Origin: Roseicyclus sp.
GTDB taxonomy: Bacteria > Pseudomonadota > Alphaproteobacteria > Rhodobacterales > Rhodobacteraceae
DNA length: 64,000 bases
Direction: 5' to 3'
Assembly: GCA_018401055.1 (NCBI GenBank)
Contig: JAGYLB010000097.1
Coordinates: 19,505 to 83,504, forward strand
Part shown: piece after piece, positions 8,236 to 18,563 of the stretch
Position numbering within the stretch: position 1 is the stretch's first letter
Layout: each line of letters opens with the position of its first letter
The notes under the pieces: model-generated
Databases searched by the model: none
The model's input: the letters and a program-made list of their open reading frames with translations, nothing else
What the model was told of the DNA's origin: nothing
Position numbers and translations under genes: made by a program

Positions 8236-9977
8236 ATGATCGAGACCTTGCGCAGATATGTTCCCGTCCTCGACTGGGGCCGCCGCTATGACCGCGACGC
8301 GCTGCAAAACGACATGATGGCGGCGGTGATCGTCACCATCATGCTGATCCCGCAGTCGCTGGCCTATGCGATGCTGGCGGGATTGCCGCCCGAGGCGGGG
8401 CTTTACGCCTCGATCCTGCCGATCATCCTCTACGCGGTCTTCGGCACCAGCCGCGCGCTGGCGGTGGGGCCTGTGGCGGTGGTGTCGCTGATGACGGCGG
8501 CTGCCGTGGGGCAGGTGGCGGAGGCGGGCACGGTAAGCTATGCGGTCGCGGCGCTGACGCTGGCCGCCATGTCGGGGGCGATCTTGTTGGGGATGGGGCT
8601 GCTCAGGCTGGGGTTCTTGGCCAATTTCCTGAGCCATCCGGTCATCGCGGGCTTCATCACTGCAAGCGGCATCTTGATCGCGGCAAGCCAGATCAAGCAT
8701 ATCCTGGGCATTTCCGCTTCGGGGCATACGCTGCCCGAAGTGCTGTATACGCTGAACGCGAACATGAATGACGCAGACCCGGTGACCATCGCCATCGGGG
8801 TAGGCGCGACACTCTTTTTGTTCTGGGTCCGCAAGGGGTTGAAGCCCTTTCTGATCGGGCGGGGTGTTCGGCCCAAGCTCGCCGATGTGCTGCAAAAGGC
8901 CGGTCCGGTCGCCGCTGTTGTCGTGACGACCTTGACCGTCTGGGGTTTCGGCCTCTCAGAGCGGGGTGTGTCCATCGTGGGCGACGTGCCGCAATCGTTG
9001 CCGCCGCTGACCCTGCCGAGTTTCGATTTCGGGCTGCTCACGGCGCTGTTCGTGCCCGCGCTGCTGATCTCGGTCATCGGGTTCGTGGAATCCATCTCGG
9101 TCGCGCAGACTTTGGCGGCCAAGAAGCGCCAAAGGATCGACCCCAATCAGGAGCTGATCGGACTGGGCGCCGCCAATCTTGGTGCGGGCTTCACCGGGGG
9201 TTATCCCGTGACGGGCGGCTTCGCGCGGTCGGTGGTGAACTACGATGCGGGCGCCGAGACACCGGCAGCGGGGGCCTATACGGCGGTGGGTTTGGCCATC
9301 GCCGCCATGGCGCTCACGCCGCTGATCTTCTTCCTACCGACGGCGACGCTGGCGGCCACCATCATCGTGGCGGTGCTGAGCCTTGTCGATTTCTCGATCC
9401 TCAAGACCGCCTGGACCTACTCCAAGGCAGATTTCGCGGCTGTGACCGCCACGATCCTGCTGACGCTGAGCTTCGGCGTGGAAACGGGCGTGTCGGCGGG
9501 TGTGATCTTGTCGATCCTGCTGCATCTCTACAAGACGTCAAAGCCCGCATGTGGCCGAGGTGGGGCTGGTGCCCGGCACCCAGCATTTCCGCAACATCCA
9601 CCGCCACAAGGTGGAGACGGACCCCGCCATCCTGACCATTCGCATCGACGAGAGCCTGTATTTCCCGAACGCACGCTTCCTTGAAGATTACGTGCTGGAC
9701 CGCGTCGGCACCGGCGGGCCGATCCGGCATGTGGTGCTGATGTGCTCGGCGGTGAACGTGATCGACTTTTCCGCGCTCGAGGCGCTGGAGGCGCTGAACC
9801 ATCGGCTGAAGGACATGGGCATCACGCTGCACATGTCCGAGGTGAAGGGGCCGGTGACAGACCGGCTAGAAAAAGACCCACTTCCTGCAGGCGCTGACGG
9901 GCAAGGTGTTCTTGTCGCAATATGACGCCTGGGTCGCGCTGACCGCCGGGCCAACGCCCGCCAAGGCGGCGGAGTAG
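8236..9977 (+). CDS. SulP-family anion permease with STAS domain, frame broken twice
   Basis: An inner-membrane permease of about 580 residues when frames are joined. The SulP signature IPQSLAYAMLAGLPPEAGLYAS lies near residue 38. About eleven helices follow, with GGYPVTGGFARSVVNYDAGAETPA, then a cytoplasmic STAS domain (VVLMCSAVNVIDFSALEALE). SulP proteins import sulfate, bicarbonate or related anions; next to sulfide-oxidation genes it may move sulfite or sulfate. Two single-base changes break the frame. At about 9543 there is an extra C (AAGCCCGCAT, where AAGCCGCAT restores KPHVAEVGL). At about 9873 a run of five A's stands where four would continue the domain. Both suggest consensus error. 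Confidence 0.85.
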
Positions 9978-10002
9978 GGCGAGAGGCTGGGGTTTCCCGG
10001 CT

Positions 10003-11065
10003 TTAGTCTACGACGCTGAGGGCGGGTTTTCCGGCGCGGACCATCGACCGCCCCTGCGTGTCGAAAAAGCGGATCGCTTCGGCCTCGGCCTCCAGTCGCA
10101 GGGTCTGAGCGACCTTGAGCAGGCTGCCATGGCCGTCGCGCAGGACCAGACGGTCGGCGCCGATGCGCAGGTGGATCAGGGTTTCGGCCCCCAGCGCCTC
10201 GACCAGCATCACTTCTGCCTCGACGCCCTCGCGCCCGATCCGAAGCTGTTCGGGGCGCACCCCCACCGCGTCCGCGCCCGCAGGCGCACCGCGCGCGATA
10301 GCGGCGAAAGCCTGCCCGGCAGGGGAGGCGATGTCGAAGACGTTCATCGGCGGCGCGCCGATGAATTCGGCCACAAAACGGCTGGCGGGTTTTCATAAAG
10401 GTCCATCGGCGTGCCGATCTGTTCGATCTGCCCCTCGGACATGATGACGATGCGGTCGGCAAGGCTCATCGCCTCGACCTGATCGTGGGTCACGAAAACA
10501 AAGGTCGCGCCAAGGCGGCGGTGCAGATCCTTCAATTCGGCGCGCAATTGCGTGCGCAGCTTCGCGTCGAGGTTTGACAGCGGTTCATCGAACAAGAACA
10601 CCGCCGGCTCGCGCACGATGGCGCGCCCCATGGCGACGCGCTGGCGCTGGCCGCCCGACAGCGCGCGAGGCTTGCGGTCAAGGTATTGGGTGATTTGCAG
10701 CGTCTCCGACAGCCTGCGAAATGCGGCGGTCGATTTCCGGCGCGCGGGGTGCCGCGATTGCGCAGCCCGTATTCCATGTTCCGCCGCACCGACATGTGCG
10801 GGTAGAGCGCGTAGTTCTGGAACACCATGGCGATGTCGCGCTCGGCCGGTTCCAGCTTGTTTACGATGCGGCCCGCAATTTCCACCTCGCCCTCGGTGAT
10901 CGTTTCCAGCCCCGCGATCATGCGCAGGATCGTGGACTTGCCGCAGCCCGACGGGCCGACCAGCACGATGAATTCGCCATCCGCGATGTCGACCGAGGCA
11001 CCACGCACAGCGCTGACGCCGCCCAGATAGGTCTTGCCCACGTTACGAAGTTTCAGCTCGGCCAT
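10003..11065 (-). CDS. ugpC: Glycerol-3-phosphate ABC transporter ATP-binding protein, frame broken twice
   Basis: The ATPase of the Ugp importer. Walker [10 protein letters not shown] is at residues 37-45, the Q-loop is in [15 protein letters not shown], Walker B and D-loop are in [16 protein letters not shown], and the H-switch is in [10 protein letters not shown]-terminal MalK-type regulatory domain (TOBE) contains [11 protein letters not shown]. Two apparent indels, near 10725 (just before the LSGG signature) and near 10395 (start of the regulatory domain), split it into three frames. The combined length of about 354 residues is normal. It follows ugpE after 1 bp and is the last gene of ugpBAEC. 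Confidence 0.88.
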
Positions 11066-11066
11066 G

Positions 11067-11915
11067 TTATTTCTCGCTGTCCACGAGGCCCTTCACGAAG
11101 AGCCTTTGCATGAAGATGACGACGGCGACGGGCGGCAGCATGGCCAGCACCGTCACTGCCATGATGGAGTTCCACAAGGGTTCGCTGTCGACCACGTCGG
11201 ACATCCGTTTGATGCCCGCGACGATGGTCTGGTAGCTGTCGTCGGTCGTGACAAGGATCGGCCAGAGATACTGGTTCCAGCCGTAGATGAAGAGGATGAC
11301 GAAAAGGGCGGCGATGTTGGTCTGCGACATCGGCAAGAGGATGTCGCGGAAAAACTTCATCGGGCCCGCGCCGTCGATGCGGGCGGCCTCCATCATCTCG
11401 TCGGGGATGGTCAGGAACACCTGCCGGAACAGGAAGGTGGCGGTGGCCGACGCCATCAGCGGCACGGTCAGGCCGTAGTATGAATTCAGCATGTTGAGGT
11501 TCGCGATCACCTGGAAGGTGGGCACGATCCGTACCTCGACGGGCAGCATCAGGGTGATGAAAATCATCCAGAAGGCCAGCACCCGGAAGGGAAAGCGGAA
11601 ATAGACGATGGCGAAGGCCGACAGGATCGAGATGACGATCTTTCCGAACGCGATGGCCAGCGCCATGATCATGGAATTGGTCAGCATCACACCGATAGGC
11701 ACCGACATCTGCGCGGCGATGCCGCCCTGAAACACACCGGTGTAGCTCTCCACGACGTTGCCACCCGGCAAAAGCGGGATGGTGCCGGAGGTGAAGGCCG
11801 TCGGCTCATGCGTCGAGGCGACGACGGCCACATAGACCGGAAAGGCTACGATGATGACGCCGCAGATCAGGACGGCATGGGCCAGATAATCGAGCCAGCG
11901 TTGATTTTCGACCAT
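11067..11915 (-). CDS. ugpE: Glycerol-3-phosphate ABC transporter permease UgpE
   Basis: A 282-residue inner-membrane permease of the MalG type with six helices. The cytoplasmic EAA loop, which docks on the ATPase, is seen as [22 protein letters not shown] near residues 175-196. The N-terminal [26 protein letters not shown] matches UgpE. It is preceded by ugpA with a 13-bp gap and followed by ugpC after 1 bp. It carries glycerol-3-phosphate or glycerophosphodiesters together with UgpA. The frame is intact. Confidence 0.9.
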   Translation of the reverse strand: MVENQRWLDYLAHAVLICGVIIVAFPVYVAVVASTHEPTAFTSGTIPLLPGGNVVESYTGVFQGGIAAQMSVPIGVMLTNSMIMALAIAFGKIVISILSAFAIVYFRFPFRVLAFWMIFITLMLPVEVRIVPTFQVIANLNMLNSYYGLTVPLMASATATFLFRQVFLTIPDEMMEAARIDGAGPMKFFRDILLPMSQTNIAALFVILFIYGWNQYLWPILVTTDDSYQTIVAGIKRMSDVVDSEPLWNSIMAVTVLAMLPPVAVVIFMQRLFVKGLVDSEK

Positions 11916-11928
11916 GTCCCCGGCCCCC

Positions 11929-12819
11929 TCAGTAGGTCACGCGACGTTCCACGAAGCGGAACTGGATGACGGTCAGCACGATCACGATCCCCATCAGGAT
12001 CACCGATTGCGCCGCCGACGACCCCATGTTGAGATTGACAAACCCGTCGCGGAACACCTTGTAGACAAGAATATTCGTCGCTTGCGACGGTCCGCCCTCG
12101 GTGGTGGCATGGATCACCCCGAAGGTTTCGAACAGCGTGTAGACGATGTTGACGACCAGAAGGAAAAAGGTCGTGGGCGACAAAAGCGGCAAGGTGATGG
12201 TCCAGAACCGCTTGAACGGGCCCGCGCCGTCTATGGCGGCGGCCTCGCGCAGGGAATTGGGGATGGATTGCAGGCCAGCAAGGAAGAACAGGAAGTTGTA
12301 GCTGATCTGTTTCCATGCGGCCGCTATCACCACGAGGATCATGGCGTCAGACGCCGTCAGCAGGTGGTTCCAGTCATAGCCGAACCAGTTCTCCAAGATG
12401 TAGGGCATGATCCCGATGGTCGGGTTGAAGATGAACCACCACAGGACGCCCGCGATGGCGGGGGCGATGGCATAGGGCCAGACCAGAAGGGTCGTGTAAG
12501 CGCGCCCGCTGCGGATCATCCGGTCGACGGCGAGCGCGAGGACAAGCGACACGCCCAGCGCCAGGATCACGGTCGAGATCGAAAATATCACCGTAACCTT
12601 CATCGCATTGAGGTATTCGGGGCTTTCGAAAAGCCGCGTGTAGTTGCGCCAACCGACGAAGGTGAAATTCAGCCCGAACGCGTCTTCGCGCAGGAAGGAT
12701 GTGCGCACTGCCTGCGCTGCGGGCCAGAGAAAGAAGATGCAGGTGATGATGATCTGAGGTGCCAGCAACAGATAGGGCAGGCCCTTGTTGCCGAAGATCG
12801 TGCGTTTCGTCTGCATCAT
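11929..12819 (-). CDS. ugpA: Glycerol-3-phosphate ABC transporter permease UgpA
   Basis: A 296-residue permease of the MalF/UgpA type. The N-terminus [27 protein letters not shown] is the family hallmark. The EAA loop is [21 protein letters not shown] near residues 191-211. I chose the double ATG at 12819 because the first helix follows directly; the frame runs 19 codons further upstream through the Arg-rich hairpin region without family resemblance. It forms the channel with UgpE. A strong hairpin separates it from the upstream binding-protein gene ugpB. Confidence 0.9.
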   Translation of the reverse strand: MMQTKRTIFGNKGLPYLLLAPQIIITCIFFLWPAAQAVRTSFLREDAFGLNFTFVGWRNYTRLFESPEYLNAMKVTVIFSISTVILALGVSLVLALAVDRMIRSGRAYTTLLVWPYAIAPAIAGVLWWFIFNPTIGIMPYILENWFGYDWNHLLTASDAMILVVIAAAWKQISYNFLFFLAGLQSIPNSLREAAAIDGAGPFKRFWTITLPLLSPTTFFLLVVNIVYTLFETFGVIHATTEGGPSQATNILVYKVFRDGFVNLNMGSSAAQSVILMGIVIVLTVIQFRFVERRVTY

Positions 12820-12862
12820 GCCCCCAAGGCGCAAAGCCCCGCGCCGCAAGGCGCGATGGAAA

Positions 12863-12893
12863 GGCCCGCGCCGCAACAGGTGCGGCGCGGGCC
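12863..12893 (-). terminator. Intra-operon hairpin between ugpB and ugpA
   Basis: GGCCCGCGCCGCA-ACAGG-TGCGGCGCGGGCC is a perfect 13-bp stem with a 5-base loop and no following T-run on the minus strand. Such hairpins after a binding-protein gene usually protect its mRNA 3' end and reduce read-through, giving more UgpB than permease. It is probably a processing and attenuation structure rather than a full terminator. Confidence 0.7.
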
Positions 12894-12912
12894 GGTGGTC
12901 AGGTCAACGGGA

Positions 12913-14238
12913 TCAGCCGTTGGCGTCTTCGAATTCGCGGATCAGCGCGTTGCCACGCTCCACCACGGCATCCAGCGCGCCCTGCGCATCGACGGCACCC
13001 GAGAGCAGACGCTCGAATTCCTCGTCGATGACGGTGCGGATCTGGACGTAGTTGCCGAACCGCAGACCGCGGGAATTGTCGGTCGGCTCGTTCAGCGTCA
13101 TCTGCCGGATCGAGACATCGGCACCGGGGTTGGCGTCGTAATAGCCCTGCGCCTGGCTCAGCTCATAGGCGGACTGGGTAATGGGCAGGTAGCCGGTGTC
13201 CTGGTGCCACTGCGCTTGTATCTCGGGCGAGGAGAGGAAGTTGAAGAATTCTGCCACGCCGCGCTGTTCCTCTTCGCTGCCGCCAGCCAGAACCCAAAGC
13301 GTTGCACCGCCGATGATCGAGTTCTGCGGTGCGCCCGGAACGTCCTCGTAGTAGGGCAGCATGCCGAAGCCGACGTCGAATTCGGTGGCGTTCGCCATGA
13401 CGCCCGCGCGGCCGGCGGAGGATTCCATCATGATCCCGCACTGCTGCGAGTAGAAGGCGGGGCCGGCATCATTGCCGCCGCCGGGGCCTGCGTAGCGGTA
13501 GAGACCCTCATCCTCCCAGCGGGCGAGATTTTCCCAATGGCGCACCTGCACGGGGCCGTTGAAGGTCAGCTCGGTTTCGAGACCGCCGAAGCCGTTTTGC
13601 AGCGTGCCGATCTGCTGGTTGTGCCAGGCCGAGAAGTTTTCCAGCTGCGCCCAGCTGACCCAGCGCGAGGTGAAGCCGCAAGGCGCCGCACCCGAAGAGA
13701 CGATCTGGCGCGAGAATGCCTCAACCTCGGCCCAAGTGGTGGGGGGCGTGTTCGGGTCAAGACCGGCGGCCTCGAACACGTTGCGGTTGTAGTAGAGGAT
13801 CGGGGTGGAGGAGTTGAAGGGCATCGAGAGCATGTTCCCCTCGGGGTCCATGTAATAGCCCACGACCGACGGCAGGAAGGCGCTGGGGTCGAACGCGACG
13901 CCCGCGTCGGCCATCAGCTGGTGGACCGGGACGATGGCGCCTTGGGCCGCCATCATGGTGCCGGTGCCGACCTCGAAGACCTGCACGATGTCGGGCTGTT
14001 CGCCCGCGCGGAAGGCCGCGATCGCGCCGGTCATCGTCTCGGTATAGGAGCCGCGGTAGGAGGGCACGACGACGAAGTCGGACTGGGTCGCGTTGAAGGC
14101 GGTCGCCAGCGCTTCGGTCTTCTCGCCCAGTTCGCCGCCCATGGCGTGCCACCAGTCGATCTGCGTCTGGGCCGCGGCGGCGCTGCTCAGGGCAAGGACG
14201 CTGACGGCGCTTGCCGCAGCGAAGTGACGGAATTTCAT
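12913..14238 (-). CDS. ugpB: Glycerol-3-phosphate ABC transporter substrate-binding protein
   Basis: A 441-residue periplasmic protein. A signal peptide ends at AAAAQTQ. The mature N-terminus begins IDWWHAMGGELGE, a sequence highly typical of UgpB. Further family segments are GGATLWVLAG, RWVSWAQLENFSAWHNQQIGT and QRGVAEFFNFLSSPEIQAQWHQDTGYLPIT. It captures sn-glycerol-3-phosphate and glycerophosphodiesters for UgpAEC. A candidate Pho box lies about 100 bp upstream, so the operon probably answers phosphate starvation. The frame is intact. Confidence 0.92.
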   Translation of the reverse strand: MKFRHFAAASAVSVLALSSAAAAQTQIDWWHAMGGELGEKTEALATAFNATQSDFVVVPSYRGSYTETMTGAIAAFRAGEQPDIVQVFEVGTGTMMAAQGAIVPVHQLMADAGVAFDPSAFLPSVVGYYMDPEGNMLSMPFNSSTPILYYNRNVFEAAGLDPNTPPTTWAEVEAFSRQIVSSGAAPCGFTSRWVSWAQLENFSAWHNQQIGTLQNGFGGLETELTFNGPVQVRHWENLARWEDEGLYRYAGPGGGNDAGPAFYSQQCGIMMESSAGRAGVMANATEFDVGFGMLPYYEDVPGAPQNSIIGGATLWVLAGGSEEEQRGVAEFFNFLSSPEIQAQWHQDTGYLPITQSAYELSQAQGYYDANPGADVSIRQMTLNEPTDNSRGLRFGNYVQIRTVIDEEFERLLSGAVDAQGALDAVVERGNALIREFEDANG

Positions 14239-14337
14239 ATGTTTCTCCTCCGGCCGGTCACCCGGCGCTTCATGTCGGTCAGGAAACGAAAGGGGACCTG
14301 TGTGGCCGCCCCTCCGCGTGGCGCTTAACGCTCTTGT

Positions 14338-14355
14338 GTGACAGGTATGTTACAA
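14338..14355 (-). promoter_or_regulatory. Candidate Pho box upstream of ugpB
   Basis: On the minus strand TTGTAAC-ATAC-CTGTCAC gives two CTGTCAT-like half-sites in direct repeat with 11-bp spacing, the exact geometry of a PhoB box; the second half matches at six of seven bases. It lies 100-117 bp before the ugpB start. PhoB control of ugp is well established in E. coli and rhizobia. Confidence 0.65.
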
Positions 14356-14449
14356 CCTGCGCCAGATTGAGACATGACGTCGGGACGGAAATCAACCAAA
14401 AGGTCAAACCGGTGGCGCAAGTTTTTTGCAAATGCAATTATGGCGCGGA

Positions 14450-15231
14450 TCAGGCGGCCAGATCGATCCAGACCGGCACGTGGTCTGAGGGCTTTCGCGC
14501 CCGCGCACGGCCTTGTCTATCCCGGCGTCGGCCAGCAGGTCGGCGGCCTGTGGGCTCAGCAGCAGGTGGTCGATGCGGATGCCGTTGTTCCGTTCCCACG
14601 CGCCAGCCTGATAGTCCCAGAAACTGTAGAGGCCCGGGGCCTGTGTGCGCGCCCGGATGGCTTCGGTGAAGCCGAGGTTCAGGATGCGGCGGTAGGCAGC
14701 ACGGCTTTGCGGCAGGGCAAGCGCATCGGCGCGCCAGGCCTCGGGCTTTGCGGCATCCTCGTCTTGCGGGATGATGTTGTAATCGCCTGCCACGACCAGC
14801 GGCATTTCCTGCGCCAAAAGGGTCCGGGCATGCGCCTCCATCCGGGCCATCCAGGCGAGTTTGTAGTCGTATTTCGGCCCCGGCGCAGGGTTGCCGTTGG
14901 GCAGGTAGAGGCCGGCCACCCGCACGGCATTGGTCTCGCCCATCACGGTCGCCTCGATCCAGCGCGCCTGTTCGTCTGTCTCGTCGCCCGGCAGGCCGCG
15001 CGTCACATCCTCCAGCGGCAGGCGCGAAAGGATGGCGACGCCGTTGAAGCCCTTTTGGCCATGGGTTTCAACGCGGTAGCCCATATCCTCGAAATGGCTG
15101 CGCGGAAAACCCTCGTCGACGGACTTTATCTCCTGCAACAGGGCGACCTCGGGCCGAAACGCGCCCAGCCAGTCGCTCAGGGCCTCGATCCTCGCCTTGA
15201 TGCCGTTGATGTTGAATGTCGCGATCTTCAT
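14450..15231 (-). CDS. xthA: Exodeoxyribonuclease III, frame broken near the C-terminus
   Basis: AP endonuclease/3'-5' exonuclease of base-excision repair. Visible are MKIATFNINGIKAR, the metal-binding Glu in LLQEIKS, GLYLPNGN, the catalytic GDYNIIPQDED and NNGIRIDHLLLS. Near 14493 the frame should read GREKPSDHVPVWIDLAA and stop at 14450. One missing A (GAAAGCC instead of GAAAAGCC) shifts it, so the plain frame ends with about 29 unrelated residues. With the base restored the protein is about 260 residues, normal for XthA. It is convergent to nothing and divergent from the Hint gene. Confidence 0.88.
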
Positions 15232-15403
15232 GCCCGCCTCCGCCGATGTGCCATGTCCCGCCCGTTACCGCAGCAGATCACGGCGGCGGCGCTGTGGCGC
15301 GGCCCCGCAATGACCGCAAAATGGCCCCATCGGTTCCACGATGGAAACAAAGCCACAGCCTATCCATCCCACGCTGGTCTGCAGACAGCAAGATGGGGAA
15401 GCC

Positions 15404-16123
15404 ATGCCGATCTATACGGATCAGACGATTGCCGGGAACTTCGATCCCGGCGTGCCGCCGCCCTTGCCGACGACGATCACTGTCGTGACGATGACGATCG
15501 ACGACGCGGATGGTGACGGGCTGATCCGCCCGGGCAGTGGGGACACGATCAACGGCAGCATCGTGAACGCGGTCTGGGTCGGCGATACGGTGACGATCAA
15601 CGGCGTCACCATCACCGGCGTGACCTTCTACACCAGCGATGGCGGCCGCTTTTTCACACCCGGCGGTCGGGTACACGGTCGATCGACAGGGACGACGGCG
15701 ACGGCTGTCACCTTTGTCAGCACCAGCACGCAATTCCCGGTCGGCAACCTTGGCCCGCCCTGTTTTGTCGCTGGAACCCGCAGCCGCCGTTGCCGGAGCG
15801 GTGCGGTCGGAAGTCCGAGGACCTGCGGATCGGTGATCTGGTCGAGACCCGCGATCATGGCCCCTTGCCGCTGCGCTGGGTCGGGCAGCGGAAGGTTCCG
15901 GCCTTCGGTCCCGATGCGCCAATCCGGTTCGCTGCCGGTGCCTTGGGCGATCATGGCACGCTGTTCGTGTCACCGCTGCATTGCGTGCTGATCGACGACT
16001 GGCGGTGTTGCCTTTAATGGACCCGAGGTGCTGTGCCCGGCGCATCTGCTGGTCAATGGCGACACGATCCGGCGCATGCCCCGCCGAGTGCCTCACCTGA
16101 TGTTCGATACCGTAAATCGTTGA
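15404..16123 (+). CDS. Hint-domain protein, several frame breaks and short C-terminus
   Basis: The N-terminal 110 residues are rich in Asp, Gly and Thr, like the secreted-type leader of Rhodobacterales Hint proteins. The Hint (hedgehog/intein) domain starts at CFVAGTR. It continues in other frames as EDLRIGDLVETRDHGPLPLRWVGQR, then TLFVSPLHCVLIDDW and VLCPAHLLVNGDTIRRM. Frame changes are needed near 15780, 15800 and 16012. After that only RVPHLMFDTVNR remains before a stop, shorter than relatives that go on with a His-containing segment. Hint domains perform autoproteolysis; the role in these proteins is unknown. It may be a real pseudogene, unlike most broken genes here. Confidence 0.65.
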
Positions 16124-16379
16124 ACCGAGGGGATGGCGAGCGAGCTTCTTGTTCGGGGACCACCTGTGCCACCCCAAAGCCCGTTGCGGGGGCCGAGATC
16201 CTCAAGCGCCGCTCGCCGGCGTCGCCCGCTGGCTTGCACGGGGCTGCAGGATGACGGCCGCCCGCCGGGTGCTGCGGCGTCACGAGGCGCTTGCCACTTT
16301 GCCCGCAGCCATGCAGACTGCTCGCTGACCGCCCTGCGCGGCCCGACGGCACCAGGCCGCGCGTCGGGGTCGCATCGAC

Positions 16380-16707
16380 AAAGGACGTGCCGCAGCCGCA
16401 AGACGAGGAGGCGTTGGGGTTCTGGATCGTGAAGCGCGCGCCGATCAGTTCTTCGGTGAAGTCGATGACGGCATCGGCGAGAAAAGGCAGCGACACGGCA
16501 TCGACCACCACCTTTTGTCCGCCGCCTTCCAGCACCAGATCATCGCGGCGGATCATCAAGCTTGATCTCGTATTGAAAGCCCGAACAGCCGCCGCCTTCG
16601 ACCGCGACACGCAACGCCTTTGCTTCGCCCGCGGCCTCGTTGATCTCGGCCAGCCGGGCAAAGGCGCGGTCTGTGACCTTGGGCGGAACGGTCAGGGTGA
16701 GGGTCAT
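16380..16707 (-). CDS. HesB/IscA-type iron-sulfur assembly protein, frame broken
   Basis: A-type carrier that hands [2Fe-2S] or [4Fe-4S] clusters to target proteins. The three ligand cysteines are visible: the first in VEGGGCSGFQYEI (about residue 41) and the pair in ASSSCGCGTSF near the end. FTEELIGARFTIQNPNA is the standard family core. One base appears missing near 16552, between KLDDPPR and DDLVLEGGG. The normal stop, a few residues after the CGCG motif, is not visible: the frame runs on through unrelated sequence, so I end the feature at the conserved Phe. It is divergent from dgt. It resembles ErpA most, but IscA cannot be excluded. Confidence 0.8.
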
Positions 16708-16794
16708 GGGCGGCAATCCTTCCGGCGCTGTCGCATTCTTCGCCTTCACCATATATGAACCCGGTCAACTCCGACAAGAAGCGGAACCGATGTG

Positions 16795-17998
16795 ATGCGC
16801 GCGCCTTTTGCCTGCGACCCGACCCAGACCCGCGGCCGCCGCGTGCCGGAGGACGAAAGCACCTTTCGCTCGCCCTTTCAGCGCGACCGTGACCGGATCA
16901 TCCATGCCTCGGCCTTTCGGCGGCTCAAGCACAAGACGCAGGTCTTCGTGGAACATGAAGGCGATTATTTCCGCACCCGGCTGACCCATTCGATCGAGGT
17001 GGCGCAGGTGGCGCGCACCATCGCGCGTGCGCTGGGGCTCGACGAGGACCTGACGGAAGCTGTGGCGCTCGCCCATGATCTGGGCCACCCGCCTTTCGGC
17101 CATACCGGCGAGGATGCGCTGCAGGCGCTGATGGCGCCCCATGGCGGGTTCGACCACAACGCGCAGGCGATCCGCATCGTGACCCATCTTGAACGCCATT
17201 ACGCGGAATTCGACGGGTTGAACCTGACGTGGGAAACTCTTGAGGGGATCGCCAAACATAACGGTCCTGTCACGCCCGTCCCGGGCGATGGCCCAGCAAC
17301 GCCAACGCCATGGGCACTGGCCGGCCTCATTGCCGTCGCCCATGATCTGGAGTTGTCGACCCATGCCAGCGCCGAGGCGCAGGTCGCCGCCATAGCAGAT
17401 GACGTCGCCTACAATCACCACGACCTGCATGACGGGTTGCGGGCCGAGCTGTTTTCGACCGACGACCTGGCCGAACTGCCGATCCTGCGCGACTGTTTCG
17501 CCGAGGTCGACCGCCGCTACCCGGGCCTCGAATTACTACCGTCGCCGCCACGAGGCGCTGCGCCGGTTCTTTGGCGTGCTGGTCGAAGATGTGATTGCCT
17601 ATGCGGGCAAGGAACTGGCCGGACTGGACCCCGCCAGCCCTGCCGATATCCGCGCCGCCGGGCGGCCCATCATCCGGTTTTCCAAAGGCCTGTTCGACGA
17701 TCTCAAGGTGATCCGCGATTTCTTGTTCCACCGAATGTATCGCGCGCCCTCGGTCATCGTGATGCGGCGCGAGGTGACGGCGGTGGTCCATGACCTGTTT
17801 CCGCATTTCATGGCCAACCCGCAGGAACTGCCCAAACAATGGCGCAAGGACGTGGAGGAGGTGACGGGCGAGACCGCACTGGCGCGGCTGGTGTCGGATT
17901 ACATTTCGGGGATGACGGACCGTTTCGCGTTGCAGACCCACGCGCGGATTTTCGGCGAAGCGGGCAGGTCTGCGGCCAAGCCGCTGGAAAACCTGTAG
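16795..17998 (+). CDS. dgt: dGTPase-like HD-domain triphosphohydrolase, frame broken once
   Basis: Deoxyguanosinetriphosphate triphosphohydrolase-like protein that removes triphosphate from dNTPs. [37 protein letters not shown] is the family signature, and the HD pair lies in [16 protein letters not shown]. Later metal ligands are in [16 protein letters not shown] and [10 protein letters not shown]. Near 17533 an extra T (CGAATTACTACC) shifts the frame; without it [16 protein letters not shown] continues to the stop. The total is about 400 residues, as in alphaproteobacterial members. It faces the HesB gene across an 87-bp gap. Confidence 0.88.
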
Positions 17999-18056
17999 TG
18001 ACAACTGCGATGGGCCAAGGCAGACTTTCCTCATTTGACCGAGGGAGTTTATTGCC

Positions 18057-18398
18057 ATGACCACGATCCGCATCATTCCTGCAACCGCTTTCGCAATTGC
18101 CCTGCCTGCAGTTTCCATGGCCCAAGGCTTTGACGGGGTTTACGAATACGCCTTTTGCGATACGCCGCCCTTTGTCGCCCTTGTCATCGATGGGGCCGAC
18201 ATGAGTTTCTACGAGACGCCTTGCACGCTGTCCGACGAAACCCCGGTCGCCGAGCCTGCCGGCGGCATTCAATATACCATGTCGTGCGACTATGGCGGCG
18301 GTCCGCAGGTGCAGACAGCCCTGTTCTACCGCAATGCCGATGGCGACCTCATCTTGAACGTCGAAGGCAACGAGGATCGGTTCGTTTCCTGCGATTGA
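18057..18398 (+). CDS. Small exported protein of unknown function
   Basis: 113 residues with a clear signal peptide ending at VSMAQG, so the mature protein of about 91 residues is periplasmic or secreted. The mature part holds four cysteines (in YAFCDTP, ETPCTLS, TMSCDYG and the C-terminal FVSCD), which could form two disulfides. No family is recognised. A GGGAG sequence lies about 13 bp before the ATG. It sits alone between dgt and argS on the same strand, with about 60 and 165 bp on either side. Confidence 0.6.
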   Translation: MTTIRIIPATAFAIALPAVSMAQGFDGVYEYAFCDTPPFVALVIDGADMSFYETPCTLSDETPVAEPAGGIQYTMSCDYGGGPQVQTALFYRNADGDLILNVEGNEDRFVSCD

Positions 18399-18563
18399 CC
18401 CCTTTCCGGCGTGCGTCGCTGCCGCGTGCCAGTGTCACGCCCTGTCGGCATGCAGGGTCCGGGGACAGTCCGGGCCGGGTTTGCCGCGCCCTCTCCGCGC
18501 TGTGGAGATTGACCTTCGGCGTCACCATGGTAGGACGCTTTGGTCCGATCCCTCAGGTGCCCG

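Noticed and set aside
11914..14328. An 804-codon open frame on the plus strand opposite ugpA and ugpB
   Set aside because: It is the antisense of two well-supported genes. Its translation is rich in His, Gly, Asp and Arg with no domain, as usual for shadow frames in G+C-rich DNA.
16124..16379. Possible RNA or small gene between the Hint remnant and the HesB gene
   Set aside because: No cloverleaf, no SRP or RNase P signature and no consistent reading frame; probably the damaged ends of both neighbours.
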